Shown piece by piece: positions 53,028 through 61,690 of a DNA stretch of 64,000 nt; the first letter of the stretch is position 1; each line of letters starts with the position of its first letter. A program made the translations under genes and the position numbers. The notes beneath the pieces were generated by a model, which was not told the DNA's origin, ran no database searches, and saw only the letters and a list, made by a program, of their open reading frames with translations. The DNA is from JAFGJQ01 sp964495075 (GTDB taxonomy: Bacteria > Planctomycetota > Phycisphaerae > UBA1845), in contig CAZBUJ010000001.1 of NCBI GenBank assembly GCA_964495075.1, positions 62,001-126,000 of the forward strand. The letters are read 5' to 3'.

Positions 53028-53791
53028 ATGCCGAGACGCACCGTCCCAAGCTACCGCTGACACGCCACGGGCCAAGGCACCACCCGGATCGAGGGCAAGG
53101 ACTTCTATTTCGGCAAATACGAGGATCCCGGCTCTTTCGAGCGATACCGCCGGTTCATCGCACGGTGGTTACAGGACCGCGATGCGGAAACCGCGCCTGC
53201 GGGCACACCCACGGCCGCCAGCGGGCTGACGATCACCGAGCTCGTGGTGGAATATCTGCTCTACGCCAAGCGAGAGTACGGTTCGCGCCGATCCGCAAGC
53301 AAGAACCTCAGCCGAATCCGACAAGCCGTCAGGGCGCTCGCCGACCTGTACGGCTCGCGGGCCGTGGCAGCCTTCGACCCGCCTGCTTTCGTGGCCGTAC
53401 GCGAGCGTTTCATCAGTCCGGTCACTGCCGGTCATACGTCCATGATCTTGTCCGAATCGTCCGCGACGTGTTTCGCTGGGCGGTGAGCCAGGGCATGTGC
53501 AGCCCGTCCGTGTGGCACGGCCTTCTCACCGTGCGGGGCATTCGGAGGGGATCGGGTCGCGTCCGGGACGGGACGAGGGTGGCGCCGGTCTCCAACGAGC
53601 GTGTACGTCGCGTCCGCCGTTTCTTGTCGCATCAAGTGCGGGCCATGGTCGCGATTCAGAAACTGACCGGCGCTCGCCCCGGCGAGGTCGTGATCATGCG
53701 TCCCGTTGATATCGACACGAGCGACAGCATCTGGGTCTATCGACCGCGTTTCCATAAGACCGAGCACTACGACGCCGAGCGAGTCTCCTTT
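53028..53791 (+). pseudogene. broken tyrosine recombinase (integrase)
   Basis: A planctomycete-type phage-integrase-like gene that reads MPRRTVPSYR then a TGA (53058-53060, codon 11). It continues in frame with RIEGKDFYFGKYEDPG, ELVVEYLLYAKREYGSRRSA and VRERFI. Near 53415-53430 the frame changes, and the other frame carries HDLVRIVRDVFRWAVSQGMC then IQKLTGARPGEVVIMRPVDI, the catalytic Arg region. Homology stops at KTEHYDAERV near 53790; the His-x-x-Arg and Tyr part is missing. One stop, one frameshift and a truncation make it non-functional. It lies just downstream of tRNA-Gly, as an integrase next to its attachment site would. Confidence 0.85.
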
Positions 53792-53834
53792 CAAACCGAT
53801 ATCGGCGACGATGGAGGGCGGCTTGGTTGTGCAC

Positions 53835-54074
53835 CGAGTCTCGCGCCGGGCCTGCCTTCTTCAACCGCCACAACAGGACAACGGTGCAAACGGCTTCAAT
53901 CGAGCTGTCAGCGCCGAAGGCCACGAGTGTCGTGCTGCCCGCCACGAGGCCGGCGCTCAGCGCGACCAATGCTTCCATCACATTTCATGAGACCGTGGAC
54001 CATTCCAACCGCACGCCCCAGCCAAAAAGGGACTCTCGGACGTCGCCGAAAGATGACTCGTCCTTTACGCTCAT
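53835..54074 (-). pseudogene. truncated cation transporter with a nonsense codon
   Basis: Read leftwards from ATG 54074, which overlaps the cusA stop as ATGA. The text is MSVKDESSFGDVRESLFGWG, VRLEWSTVS, a TGA at codon 30 (53985-53987), then NVMEALVALSAGLVAGSTTL, VAFGADSSIEAVCTVVLLWR. Related transporters usually have Trp at the TGA position (a -WNV- motif), so TGG to TGA is likely. Homology ends near 53835 where the integrase remnant begins on the other strand. It was probably a cation-diffusion transporter, translated with cusA. Confidence 0.7.
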
Positions 54075-57000
54075 CTCCGTCCCTCCATCGGCATCGTCTC
54101 ACGTTGTACTCGACGCGCGAAGATTGGATAGAGGAGCGGAAGTACGAACAGCGTGAGGAGTGTGGAGGTGAGGATTCCACCGATGACGACTGTGGCAAGC
54201 GGTCGCTGCACCTCAGCCCCGACCCCAGTGGAGAGAGCCATTGGAATGAACCCGGCTGCATCCGTAATCCCGGTTGCGAGCACCGGGCGAAGCCGCTGCT
54301 TGGCCGCCGTCGTGACGGACTCCTTCATCGCTAGTCCTTGTTCACGGAACTGTCTAATGGCGGACACGAGAATCTGGCCGTTGAGAACCGCGATACCCGC
54401 CAGTGCGATGAAGCCGACAGCCGCACTTACGCTGAAGGGCATGTCACGATGCCAGAGCGCAAGGATACCACCAACTGCGGCGAACGGTATCCCGGTGTAA
54501 ATGAGCAACACGTCTCGGAGGTTCTTCAAGCTGAAGTACAGCAGCAGGAACACGATCACGAGCGTAAGCGGCACGACGACGCTAAGCCGCAGGCGCGCCC
54601 GCTCAAGGTTCTCAAACTGGCCGCCCCAGTCGATAACGTACCCCGCTGGCAGGTCGAGTTCGTTCGCGACGCGTGCCTTGGCCTCGGCGACAAATGACGC
54701 GATATCGCGACCGACAATGTTACACTGCACACGCAGCAGCCGCCGACCCCACTCGCGGTTGATCGTCGCAAGCCCCTCCACGTCTCTTACGTCGGCCACG
54801 TCTTCAAGGGGCACCCGCGGTCCGATCTCGGTCGGGATGAGCGTCTTCGCCAGGAGATCGGCATCCGCGCGATGGGTATCCGGGAGTCTGACGACGAGCG
54901 GAAACGTGCGCTGACCCTCGAACACCTCGCCTACGGTCCGGGTGCCGACCGTCTCTATGAAATCAAGCACGTTCTTGGCTGGGATACCGTAGCGCCCGAT
55001 TTGTCCCTGGTCCACCTTGATGCGAAGCGTCGGCTGACCTGTCATCTGGTCCACGGCGATATCTGAGGCGCCTTCCATGTTCGCAAGAATCTCCTGCACG
55101 CGCTCGCCAATTCGAACAAGCTCGTCGAAGTCGTCGCCGTAGATCTTGATGCCCAGGTCGGAGCGAATCCCCGAAATCATCTCGTTCAAACGCATCTCGA
55201 TCGGCTGCGTCATCACCATGTTGAGCCCGGGCAGGTCCGAAACCTCATCCTGCATCAGGGCCGTCAACTCTGCCTGCGACGTCGCCCGCTTCCATTGAGT
55301 GCGAGGCTTGAGTGTCAGGAAAATGTCCGTCAGTTCGATCCCCATCGGGTCGGTCGCCACTTCCGCGGTGCCGACCCTACTCCACGCGTGCTCGATTTCG
55401 TCGGGGAACTTCTCCAACAGGAGTTGTTCGATGCGGGTGTTGTAGCGTGCCGATTCTTCGATCGAGACGCCTGCGAGGCGAATCGTATTGATGACGATGG
55501 AGCCCTCGCTCAGCCGCGGGATGAACTCGCCACCGAGGCGCAAGCCAAGCACTCCGGCAATTACGAGAACGCTAGCGACGGCAACGAACACCAACACACG
55601 AAGTCGCCTGGCCCACCAGAGCAACCAGCCATATACCGCTCCGAGCACGCGAGCAGCCACGCCCTCCTTCTCTCGTGCCTTTCGTGGCAGCAGGTAGTAA
55701 CCCATGACGGGGGAGAGAAAGATCGCGATAAGCAGAGCGCCAACCAGAGCGAAGATGAAGGTCCACGCCATCGGTTGAAACAGCTTTCCCTCGATGCCTT
55801 CGAGAGTCAGAATCGGGAAAAACACGACGCAGATGATGCCCATGCCGAAGATGATGGGGCGAACCACCTGGCGGCTCGATTCCAGAATCAGCGACATCTG
55901 CTCACTCATCGTCAGGGACCGACCGAGTTCACGCTGCCGAGTGGCCAGCGACCGCAGATTCGATTCGGTCATCACGACCGAACCATCGATGATGATGCCG
56001 AAGTCGATGGCGCCGAGGCTGAGAAGACTGGCGGCGATGGCAAACTCGGCCATGCCCAGCACGGCAAAGAGCATCGCCATTGGAATCGTGACGGCAACCA
56101 GCAGGCTGGCCCGCACGTTGCCGAGTAGCACGAAAAGCACGAGCACAACAAGCAGCGCCCCGGCGACAAGGTTGTGCTGCACGGTGCCGATGACCTGCCG
56201 CACGAGATCCGTCCGATCGTAGACGATTTCCACGGTGACATCTTCGGGAAGCGATCTCTTTACGCTCTCCAGGCGCTCTTTAAGAACCTCGGTAACCGTT
56301 TTGCTGTTTTCACCCATCAGCATGAAGGCCAACCCGAGAACGGCCTCACCTTCGCCTTGGGCGGTCACGACGCCGCGACGGATTTCGTGACCAATCTGAA
56401 CATCCGCGATGTCGCGGATGCGCACCGGCGTTCCTTCGTATGCGGCTAGAACAATATTCTCAATTTCCTCAATGCTCGACACCCGGCCCAAACCATGCAC
56501 CAGCCGCGACTCGCCACCGGAAGCAACCTGTCCGCCCCCGACGTTGTGGTTGTTCTCCTCAAGAGCCCGAAAGACGTTTCCCAAGGTAAGGTCGTACTTG
56601 AGGAGCGCGTCGGGCGAGACGACAACGTGGAACTGCTTTTCCTTTCCGCCCCAGGAGTTCACTTCTGCCACACCAGGCACTTTCCGAAGCTCCGGCTTGA
56701 TGACCCAATCGTGAACCGTGCGCAGCTCTTCGAGTGTTCGGTTGGGGTCGTTCGAGCGGACGGTGTAGTGGAAGATCTCACCCAGGCCCGTCGCAATAGG
56801 GCCGAGTTCCGGTCGGCCGATGCCCTGGGGCAACTCAACGGCGGCCAGCCTCTCGGAAACGTATTGACGGGCGTCGGTAATATCAGTGGCGTCGTCGAAT
56901 ATCGCCACGACCTGGGACAGGCCGAACTTCGATACGGAACGCACGGCTGTCAGTCCGGGCAACCCCCCGATGGCCAGTTCTACCTGGAGAGTGATCTGCT

Positions 57001-57184
57001 GCTCGATCTCTTCAGCATTGAGCGCCGGGGCGACCGTGTTGATCTGGACCTGAACCGGCGTGGTGTCCGGAAACGCGTCCACTGGAAGATTCGCAAGCTG
57101 CCAAGCTCCCAGCCCCAAACACACCGCAAAGAACAACAGAACCAGCAGGCGGTTCTTCAGGGCGAATTCGACGAGACGATCCAT
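54071..57184 (-). CDS. cusA: heavy-metal RND efflux pump, inner-membrane subunit
   Basis: A CusA/CzcA-type proton-driven metal pump, 1037 residues. Helix 1 is followed by the periplasmic porter domain: LPVDAFPDTTPVQVQINTVA, GLPGLTAVRSVSKFGLSQV. The transmembrane relay in TM4 has GAIDFGIIIDGSVVMTESN, with the Asp and Glu of the metal-RND (HME) subgroup. The second half repeats the layout (LAGIAVLNGQILVSAIRQF). ATG 57184, six bases after GGAGG, is preferred over the TTG at 57187. It lies downstream of cusC, the small lipoprotein and cusB in one operon. Metal specificity cannot be read from sequence; Cu, Ag, Co, Zn or Cd are possible. Confidence 0.93.
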   Translation of the reverse strand: MDRLVEFALKNRLLVLLFFAVCLGLGAWQLANLPVDAFPDTTPVQVQINTVAPALNAEEIEQQITLQVELAIGGLPGLTAVRSVSKFGLSQVVAIFDDATDITDARQYVSERLAAVELPQGIGRPELGPIATGLGEIFHYTVRSNDPNRTLEELRTVHDWVIKPELRKVPGVAEVNSWGGKEKQFHVVVSPDALLKYDLTLGNVFRALEENNHNVGGGQVASGGESRLVHGLGRVSSIEEIENIVLAAYEGTPVRIRDIADVQIGHEIRRGVVTAQGEGEAVLGLAFMLMGENSKTVTEVLKERLESVKRSLPEDVTVEIVYDRTDLVRQVIGTVQHNLVAGALLVVLVLFVLLGNVRASLLVAVTIPMAMLFAVLGMAEFAIAASLLSLGAIDFGIIIDGSVVMTESNLRSLATRQRELGRSLTMSEQMSLILESSRQVVRPIIFGMGIICVVFFPILTLEGIEGKLFQPMAWTFIFALVGALLIAIFLSPVMGYYLLPRKAREKEGVAARVLGAVYGWLLWWARRLRVLVFVAVASVLVIAGVLGLRLGGEFIPRLSEGSIVINTIRLAGVSIEESARYNTRIEQLLLEKFPDEIEHAWSRVGTAEVATDPMGIELTDIFLTLKPRTQWKRATSQAELTALMQDEVSDLPGLNMVMTQPIEMRLNEMISGIRSDLGIKIYGDDFDELVRIGERVQEILANMEGASDIAVDQMTGQPTLRIKVDQGQIGRYGIPAKNVLDFIETVGTRTVGEVFEGQRTFPLVVRLPDTHRADADLLAKTLIPTEIGPRVPLEDVADVRDVEGLATINREWGRRLLRVQCNIVGRDIASFVAEAKARVANELDLPAGYVIDWGGQFENLERARLRLSVVVPLTLVIVFLLLYFSLKNLRDVLLIYTGIPFAAVGGILALWHRDMPFSVSAAVGFIALAGIAVLNGQILVSAIRQFREQGLAMKESVTTAAKQRLRPVLATGITDAAGFIPMALSTGVGAEVQRPLATVVIGGILTSTLLTLFVLPLLYPIFARRVQRETMPMEGRR

Positions 57185-57195
57185 CAACTGCCTCC

Positions 57196-58722
57196 TTACT
57201 CGTCAACGCAGCCCGCTCCGAGCCGTGATTTCAAGAACTCTGACTTTATGGTGAACGCGCCCTGGACAACGACCGCGTCCTTCGGGCCGATGCCGCCCAG
57301 GAGTTCTACCGTGTCACCGTTTCGCTTGCCGATGATCACACGCCGCAGGTCAAAGAGGTCGTCGGAGGCCTTCACGAATACGTAAGGTTGCTCGTTGATG
57401 CGTTGCAATGCATCTTTGGGAATGCGGAGCGTAGAGGTGGCTTCGCCAAGAAAGACGTGGACCTCGGCGAACATGCCGTCGCGAAGGCGTCGTTCCGCGT
57501 TCCCGACTTGCGCCCGGGCCTTGATGAGGCGCGTCCGCTCATCCACACGCGAATGGACCCACACGAGTCTGCCATCGAAATCCAAATCAGGAAGAGCTTT
57601 GAATGTCGCCCGCACCGAAAGGCCGGTATGAAGCGCGGCCGCCTCGCTTTCGGGGACGGCCAGTTCGATCCACATTGTGGAAAGATCAGCCAACGTGAAC
57701 AACGGAATCCCGGGCTCAACCGCCTCGCCGACGACCGCGGTTCGCTCGACCAGGGTGCCCGAAAAAGGCGCTCGAACGAGGAGAACTGACGAACTCGATT
57801 GGCTCTGCTCTACGTCAACGATTTCTTCCTCAGTAAAGCCGAGATTTGCGAGCCGCTGCCGGGCAGTGAGGCGGGCGATTCTGGCGCGGTCATACTCCGA
57901 CTCGGCCTGCTCGAAATCTCGCTCCGGCGAAATCTCCTTTGCGCGCAATTGTCTCTCTCGCTCGTGGGCGAGCGCCTTCAACCGTTCGTCAACCATCGAT
58001 ATCAAGTAATCCCGTTTCGCCGCAGCTACTTCGGACGATGCGATTTCAACAAGTACCTCGCCCGCCTTGAGCTCCTGTCCAACATCGACGAGCACGCGCT
58101 GGACCACGCCCGAAGCAAGTGGCGTGATCCGAGCCAGAAGGTTCTGGTTGTAACGCGCTTCTCCAAGAGCCCTGACGGTCGGAGCCGCCTCACTCTCTTT
58201 TGGGAAGGCAACGCGAATCCCCGCCTTGTCAGCCGATTGCGGCGAGACGGTTCGTACTTTCAGGCTCTCTCCGGGCCTGAGCTTCGCTGCAAGCTCTGGG
58301 TGACAGATGCCGCATTCCCTCTCGGCCACGCCATGCTCCTTGCACCACAGTCTGCCCGGCTTCCGCGCTACGGCGTCATCCTCAGTCCCGTCTTGCCATT
58401 TCTCCTTGATCCCTGGGTGACATTCCTCGCACTGCGATTCGGGAACACCATGCTCGGTGCACCAATCCCCCTCGGCTTTGAACGCCGCTATCAGCGCAGG
58501 ACGGCATTGAGTACATAGGGCTTCCGGCACGCCATGGCTTCCGCAGAAGCCGTGCTCTCTGATCAATTCCGGCTTGCAGAACGGACAGATCGTTGCCGGT
58601 ACGTGGTGCTTCGCACACGTTTCGTCCGTGCCGTTGTCGTCCGCCAGGATGCTCTGCGACATGCAGCCGACAAGGTACGCCAAAACAAGCAGCATTAAGC
58701 CGTTTCGTTGTTTGTATCTCAT
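57196..58722 (-). CDS. cusB: metal-efflux adaptor with four C-x2-H-x6-C-x2-C-x-P repeats
   Basis: A CusB/CzcB-type adaptor of 508 residues. The signal peptide has the lipobox LVGC (Cys20). Residues 36-142 hold four repeats of one spacing, C-x2-H-x6-C-x2-C-x-P: Cys36/His39/Cys46/Cys49; Cys60/His63/Cys70/Cys73; Cys88/His91/Cys98/Cys101; Cys127/His130/Cys137/Cys140. These could bind four metal ions. A standard adaptor follows: a lipoyl/hairpin part (VVQRVLVDVGQELKAGEVLV), a coiled coil, and a beta-barrel end (MWIELAVPESEAA, LRIPKDAL). It may capture and hand metal to CusA. It lies 11 bases before cusA. Confidence 0.9.
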   Translation of the reverse strand: MRYKQRNGLMLLVLAYLVGCMSQSILADDNGTDETCAKHHVPATICPFCKPELIREHGFCGSHGVPEALCTQCRPALIAAFKAEGDWCTEHGVPESQCEECHPGIKEKWQDGTEDDAVARKPGRLWCKEHGVAERECGICHPELAAKLRPGESLKVRTVSPQSADKAGIRVAFPKESEAAPTVRALGEARYNQNLLARITPLASGVVQRVLVDVGQELKAGEVLVEIASSEVAAAKRDYLISMVDERLKALAHERERQLRAKEISPERDFEQAESEYDRARIARLTARQRLANLGFTEEEIVDVEQSQSSSSVLLVRAPFSGTLVERTAVVGEAVEPGIPLFTLADLSTMWIELAVPESEAAALHTGLSVRATFKALPDLDFDGRLVWVHSRVDERTRLIKARAQVGNAERRLRDGMFAEVHVFLGEATSTLRIPKDALQRINEQPYVFVKASDDLFDLRRVIIGKRNGDTVELLGGIGPKDAVVVQGAFTIKSEFLKSRLGAGCVDE

Positions 58723-58752
58723 GGATCGATCTACTGATTTCTTGAGTCAAGT

Positions 58753-58902
58753 TCACAGCAGGAACGCCGCCAGAGCATTCCGAGCGAAGTCAGAGATGAA
58801 CTCTGCGACCACGTTCTCCTCTGGCGCCAAACAGCCGCTCACCGCAGTCAGCAAGACGCTACTGAGGCTCATCAGCGTAAATCGCCAGCATTGCTTCTTC
58901 AT
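58753..58902 (-). CDS. 49-residue lipoprotein coupled to cusC
   Basis: A small lipoprotein read from ATG 58902. The signal peptide MKKQCWRFTLMSLSSVLLTA ends in the lipobox VSGC. The mature part, CLAPEENVVAEFISDFARNA and LAAFLL, is short and amphipathic. Its start shares ATGA with the cusC stop (58899-58902), and GGAGG precedes by seven bases. The gene has a complete stop at 58753-58755, 31 bases before cusB. It is too short to have known domains. Position suggests a structural partner of the CusCBA complex or of CusC in the outer membrane. Confidence 0.7.
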   Translation of the reverse strand: MKKQCWRFTLMSLSSVLLTAVSGCLAPEENVVAEFISDFARNALAAFLL

Positions 58903-60389
58903 GAACCATCCTCCACGTCGGCTAACGCCGCGATGTCCGCGAGCGGCCGACCTACAACCTGTTCCAATTCGGGAAGCGTCATCGATGCCTCGCCGAGGGC
59001 GTTCACATAGTCACGCCGACTTGACAGCAGGAATCGCTGAGCCTCCAACACCGAAAGAAACGATGCCTTGCCGAGGCGATATGCTTCCTGTGATAGATCG
59101 AGGTTCTCCTGCGCCAGGGGCAATGAGCGCTCTCGGTACATCCGGACCAGGCGCCAATTCGTCTTGGCCCGATCCAGGACGCCGTGCACTTCCTGCACCA
59201 GCGCTCGCTCGATGGCGACACGCGTTTTGACCGCCTGTTCAAAGTCGTATTTGGCCCGCGCGATCTGGGCCTGGTTCTGGTCAAAAATGGGAAGCTCAAG
59301 GCTGAGCGTCGGACCAATCACAAACTCCGTATCCTGGTCGCGCTCCGACCGCGGTTGAATCTCAGGTGCGGAGAGCCGACCGTTGGCAATCGTTGCACGG
59401 GCCGTGTCGGCCAGTACATCACGGCCTCCCTGTGATTTGCGAGCGTCGCGCTCCATTGACACGCCCAGTTCGACCAGGGGAAAGACGCGTCGGTACTCGG
59501 TCTGGAGTTTTGCTTCGGCTGCTTGAACGAGGTCACTCGCAGCCGCAACGTCGAGGCGCGATGCCAATGCAAGTTGGAGGAGCGCGTCACCATCGGGCAT
59601 GTTTTCCGGTGGAGGCGGCAGTTGATTCGTGAGTTGAAGCTCCGAGGCTCGATTCGAAACGCCGAGCAGCGTTGCCAGCGTGCGGCGAGCATCGTCGGCC
59701 GCCAGCCGAGCAGACTCGGCTTGAAGTTCGGCTTCGATCACCGCCGTGCGAGCGAGGTTGACATCCACGCGACCTGATGCTCCGGCCCTTTGCCGCTCTT
59801 CAGCAAGCGTGGCGAGCCGCTTTGCCAATTCGAGGTTCTCTTGAATGACGTCTTGACGCTCCGCCGCCTGGAGCGCCGTGAAGTAAGCCTTCTTCGTATC
59901 AACGAAGAGTGCGGCTGCGCGGCGGGCCACGTCGAGGATCGCAGCGTCTAATGCGCTTTCCGCCGCCCGGGTGCGCACCGGTATCTGCCATAGCTCCGCT
60001 ATGTTCTGTGCTAATCCTGCTTCAACGTTGGCCAAGCCGCCCCCCGAAGGCAGTCGAAGGGAAACGCCAAGGCTCGGGTTCGATAGAAGACCGGCTTGCA
60101 CGACATCCGCACGTGCGAGCCCTACTTCGAAGAGCGATGCCTGGAGTGTCGGATTGTTAAGGAGGGCGATCGCAATTGAGTCCTCAATACTGAGGCCGTC
60201 GGCGAGTCGTTCCTCGACCAGTTCTGCGACTCGCTCGTCCTCACCGGGCCGATACATGTCGGGCACGCCAGTTGCCTCCGATACCAGCTCCCTGACCCGC
60301 AGGTAGTCGGCCCGGGGCTCAACCGTGGCGCAACCGCCGAGCACCGTCACCAAAGCCGAAATTGCCAGCCCATAACCGAATTTTCTCAT
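58899..60389 (-). CDS. cusC: metal-efflux outer-membrane channel
   Basis: A TolC-family outer-membrane lipoprotein of 496 residues. The signal peptide has the lipobox LGGC. Two repeated halves form the barrel and coiled helices: IEDSIAIALLNNPTLQASLF, VDTKKAYFTALQAAERQDVI, RAKYDFEQAVKTRVAIERAL and LSQEAYRLGKASFLSVLEAQ. It is the first efflux gene of the operon. ATG 60389 is chosen since the signal peptide begins there. Its stop overlaps the following small lipoprotein. Confidence 0.93.
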   Translation of the reverse strand: MRKFGYGLAISALVTVLGGCATVEPRADYLRVRELVSEATGVPDMYRPGEDERVAELVEERLADGLSIEDSIAIALLNNPTLQASLFEVGLARADVVQAGLLSNPSLGVSLRLPSGGGLANVEAGLAQNIAELWQIPVRTRAAESALDAAILDVARRAAALFVDTKKAYFTALQAAERQDVIQENLELAKRLATLAEERQRAGASGRVDVNLARTAVIEAELQAESARLAADDARRTLATLLGVSNRASELQLTNQLPPPPENMPDGDALLQLALASRLDVAAASDLVQAAEAKLQTEYRRVFPLVELGVSMERDARKSQGGRDVLADTARATIANGRLSAPEIQPRSERDQDTEFVIGPTLSLELPIFDQNQAQIARAKYDFEQAVKTRVAIERALVQEVHGVLDRAKTNWRLVRMYRERSLPLAQENLDLSQEAYRLGKASFLSVLEAQRFLLSSRRDYVNALGEASMTLPELEQVVGRPLADIAALADVEDGS

Positions 60390-60503
60390 GAGCAGAGTTC
60401 CTGACTGATTCAAAACCAACCGGTGCCACGATGTGGCAACGGCGTCACAGCAGCGGCTGCGCGCAACGGCGCCGCAACTGAAGCAAGTCGATGGTTGTTC
60501 GAA

Positions 60504-60896
60504 TTAGATCAGGAGCGGACGGTCGCTCGGAGGGTAGGGAAGATTGAAGTGACGTCTGCGGTCACTTGTCCTAGCGTGGAGTCGAGGAGCCGGATCCGGA
60601 ACATTGTGATTGCACAAAGCCGGGACTATCGCCACGGGACCGCTTGCCGAAACTCCGGGCACCTGTGTGGCGCCGGTTTGCTTCGTTACTTGAGCGTTGC
60701 AGAGCTCATTGCACGCGGCGCAATCACAATCCGAATCGCGCTCGTGCTCGTCGGGACAGCCTTGCTCGTTGCAGTCGGTATCTTGGCTGTGAGGACATGA
60801 CTGCTCGCAACAACCTGTCCATAGCCCCCCCTTACAGAGCATGGGCATGACCCACATGCCCCACGCGGCGGTGATGAGCAACACATATCGCATCAT
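60504..60896 (-). CDS. small exported cysteine-rich protein
   Basis: A 130-residue protein. A signal peptide (YVLLITAAWGMWVMPMLC) is followed by a cluster of cysteines: GCCEQSCPHSQDTDCNEQGC, then SDCDCAACNELCNAQV. A Pro/Val/Ala linker and a conserved-looking end, NLPYPPSDRPLLI, complete it. The cysteine-dense segment would bind soft metals. It lies upstream of cusC on the same strand with a 114-base gap that could contain a promoter, so it may be a metal sensor or scavenger of the efflux unit. ATG overlaps the stop of the preceding short frame (ATGA). Confidence 0.6.
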   Translation of the reverse strand: MMRYVLLITAAWGMWVMPMLCKGGLWTGCCEQSCPHSQDTDCNEQGCPDEHERDSDCDCAACNELCNAQVTKQTGATQVPGVSASGPVAIVPALCNHNVPDPAPRLHARTSDRRRHFNLPYPPSDRPLLI

Positions 60897-61006
60897 ACGG
60901 CTTGTTTGGACTCCATTGCGGGCGTTTCCGCCGTGCCGACCCGGCGCTGCTTGCAGACGCCGTTCATCGGGGGGCAGGCGCCTTGCTTCACCATGTCATG
61001 AAACAT
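60893..61006 (-). CDS. 37-residue peptide upstream of the cysteine-rich gene
   Basis: MFHDMVKQGACPPMNGVCKQ and then RRVGTAETPAMESKQAV, with two Cys, ending at a TGA that shares ATGA with the next start. There is no clear ribosome site before ATG 61006. It could be a leader peptide or a small metal-binding peptide; chance is not excluded. Confidence 0.3.
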   Translation of the reverse strand: MFHDMVKQGACPPMNGVCKQRRVGTAETPAMESKQAV

Positions 61007-61256
61007 AGGGCCGCTCACACCCAAACGTCAAGTCGCCGACTTGACCGGACCCGCCTGAAACCACCAGCAACCCTGCTTAAAGACGCCCGGGACAACGAAC
61101 CGACCTGCCGTTAACTCCTTTAGCGACAGCCCTTTAGGTCAGGGTGGACAAGGCCGTTCTCGAAACCTTCTTGCGCGGCAAATCAGGGTCGAAGTGCCGC
61201 CTTAGCCCTGCCGCAGCCGGGGCCGGCTTCCGGGATGCCGGCCGCAGCCATTCGAA

Positions 61257-61690
61257 TCACGGTTTGCTCTCTTTCTTCGGGTTCAGCAGCTTTGAGATGA
61301 CTTCGTTGTACTTCTTCTCGTCACCCGTTTCGAAGCCGACTTGCGTATATCGAATGTCGTCGTTGCTCGGAAAGTGTGGCACGTGAGCATGCTTGCCGGC
61401 AAGCCGGCGTCCTTGAAGCGTCGCTTCACCATGCGGAGCGCATCCTTTCCGCTGACTCCGGTGGCCGTCATCGAACGCGTCCTGCCGCGGGCCGTTCGGA
61501 AGAGCGGAGCATCGCCGTGATCCCTCGCGATTCCGGCCGCGCGGATATAATCGTGCATGTGACCCTCCAGGTCGTGCCTGCATGGGATGTCGCGGACTTT
61601 GCCTCCTTTCTCGTCGAATCGAAAAACCCACTGCCGGCCGTCGGTGTAGAAGTCGCCCAGCCGCAGGCGGGCGAGAGCAACCGACGACTG
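61257..61690 (-). pseudogene. second tyrosine recombinase remnant
   Basis: Read leftwards, one frame carries the C-terminal catalytic part of an integrase: LRLGDFYTDGRQWVFRFDEK, GGKVRDIPCRHDLEGHMHDY, GLPASMLTCHTFRATTTFDI, with the His-x-x-Arg of the catalytic core. The N-terminal domain is missing and, after 61346, the frame changes; the new frame ends NDDIRYTQVGFETGDEKKYN and then a stop. No nucleophile Tyr in the usual LYDRT context is present. It marks the right end of the efflux island. Confidence 0.7.

Noticed and set aside
53058..53060. Programmed readthrough of TGA in the integrase
   Set aside because: The same gene also has a frameshift and lacks its catalytic end, so plain decay is the simpler explanation.
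53165..54334. 389-codon + strand frame as one intact gene
   Set aside because: Only its middle third matches integrase; the rest is the antisense of the transporter remnant and of cusA.
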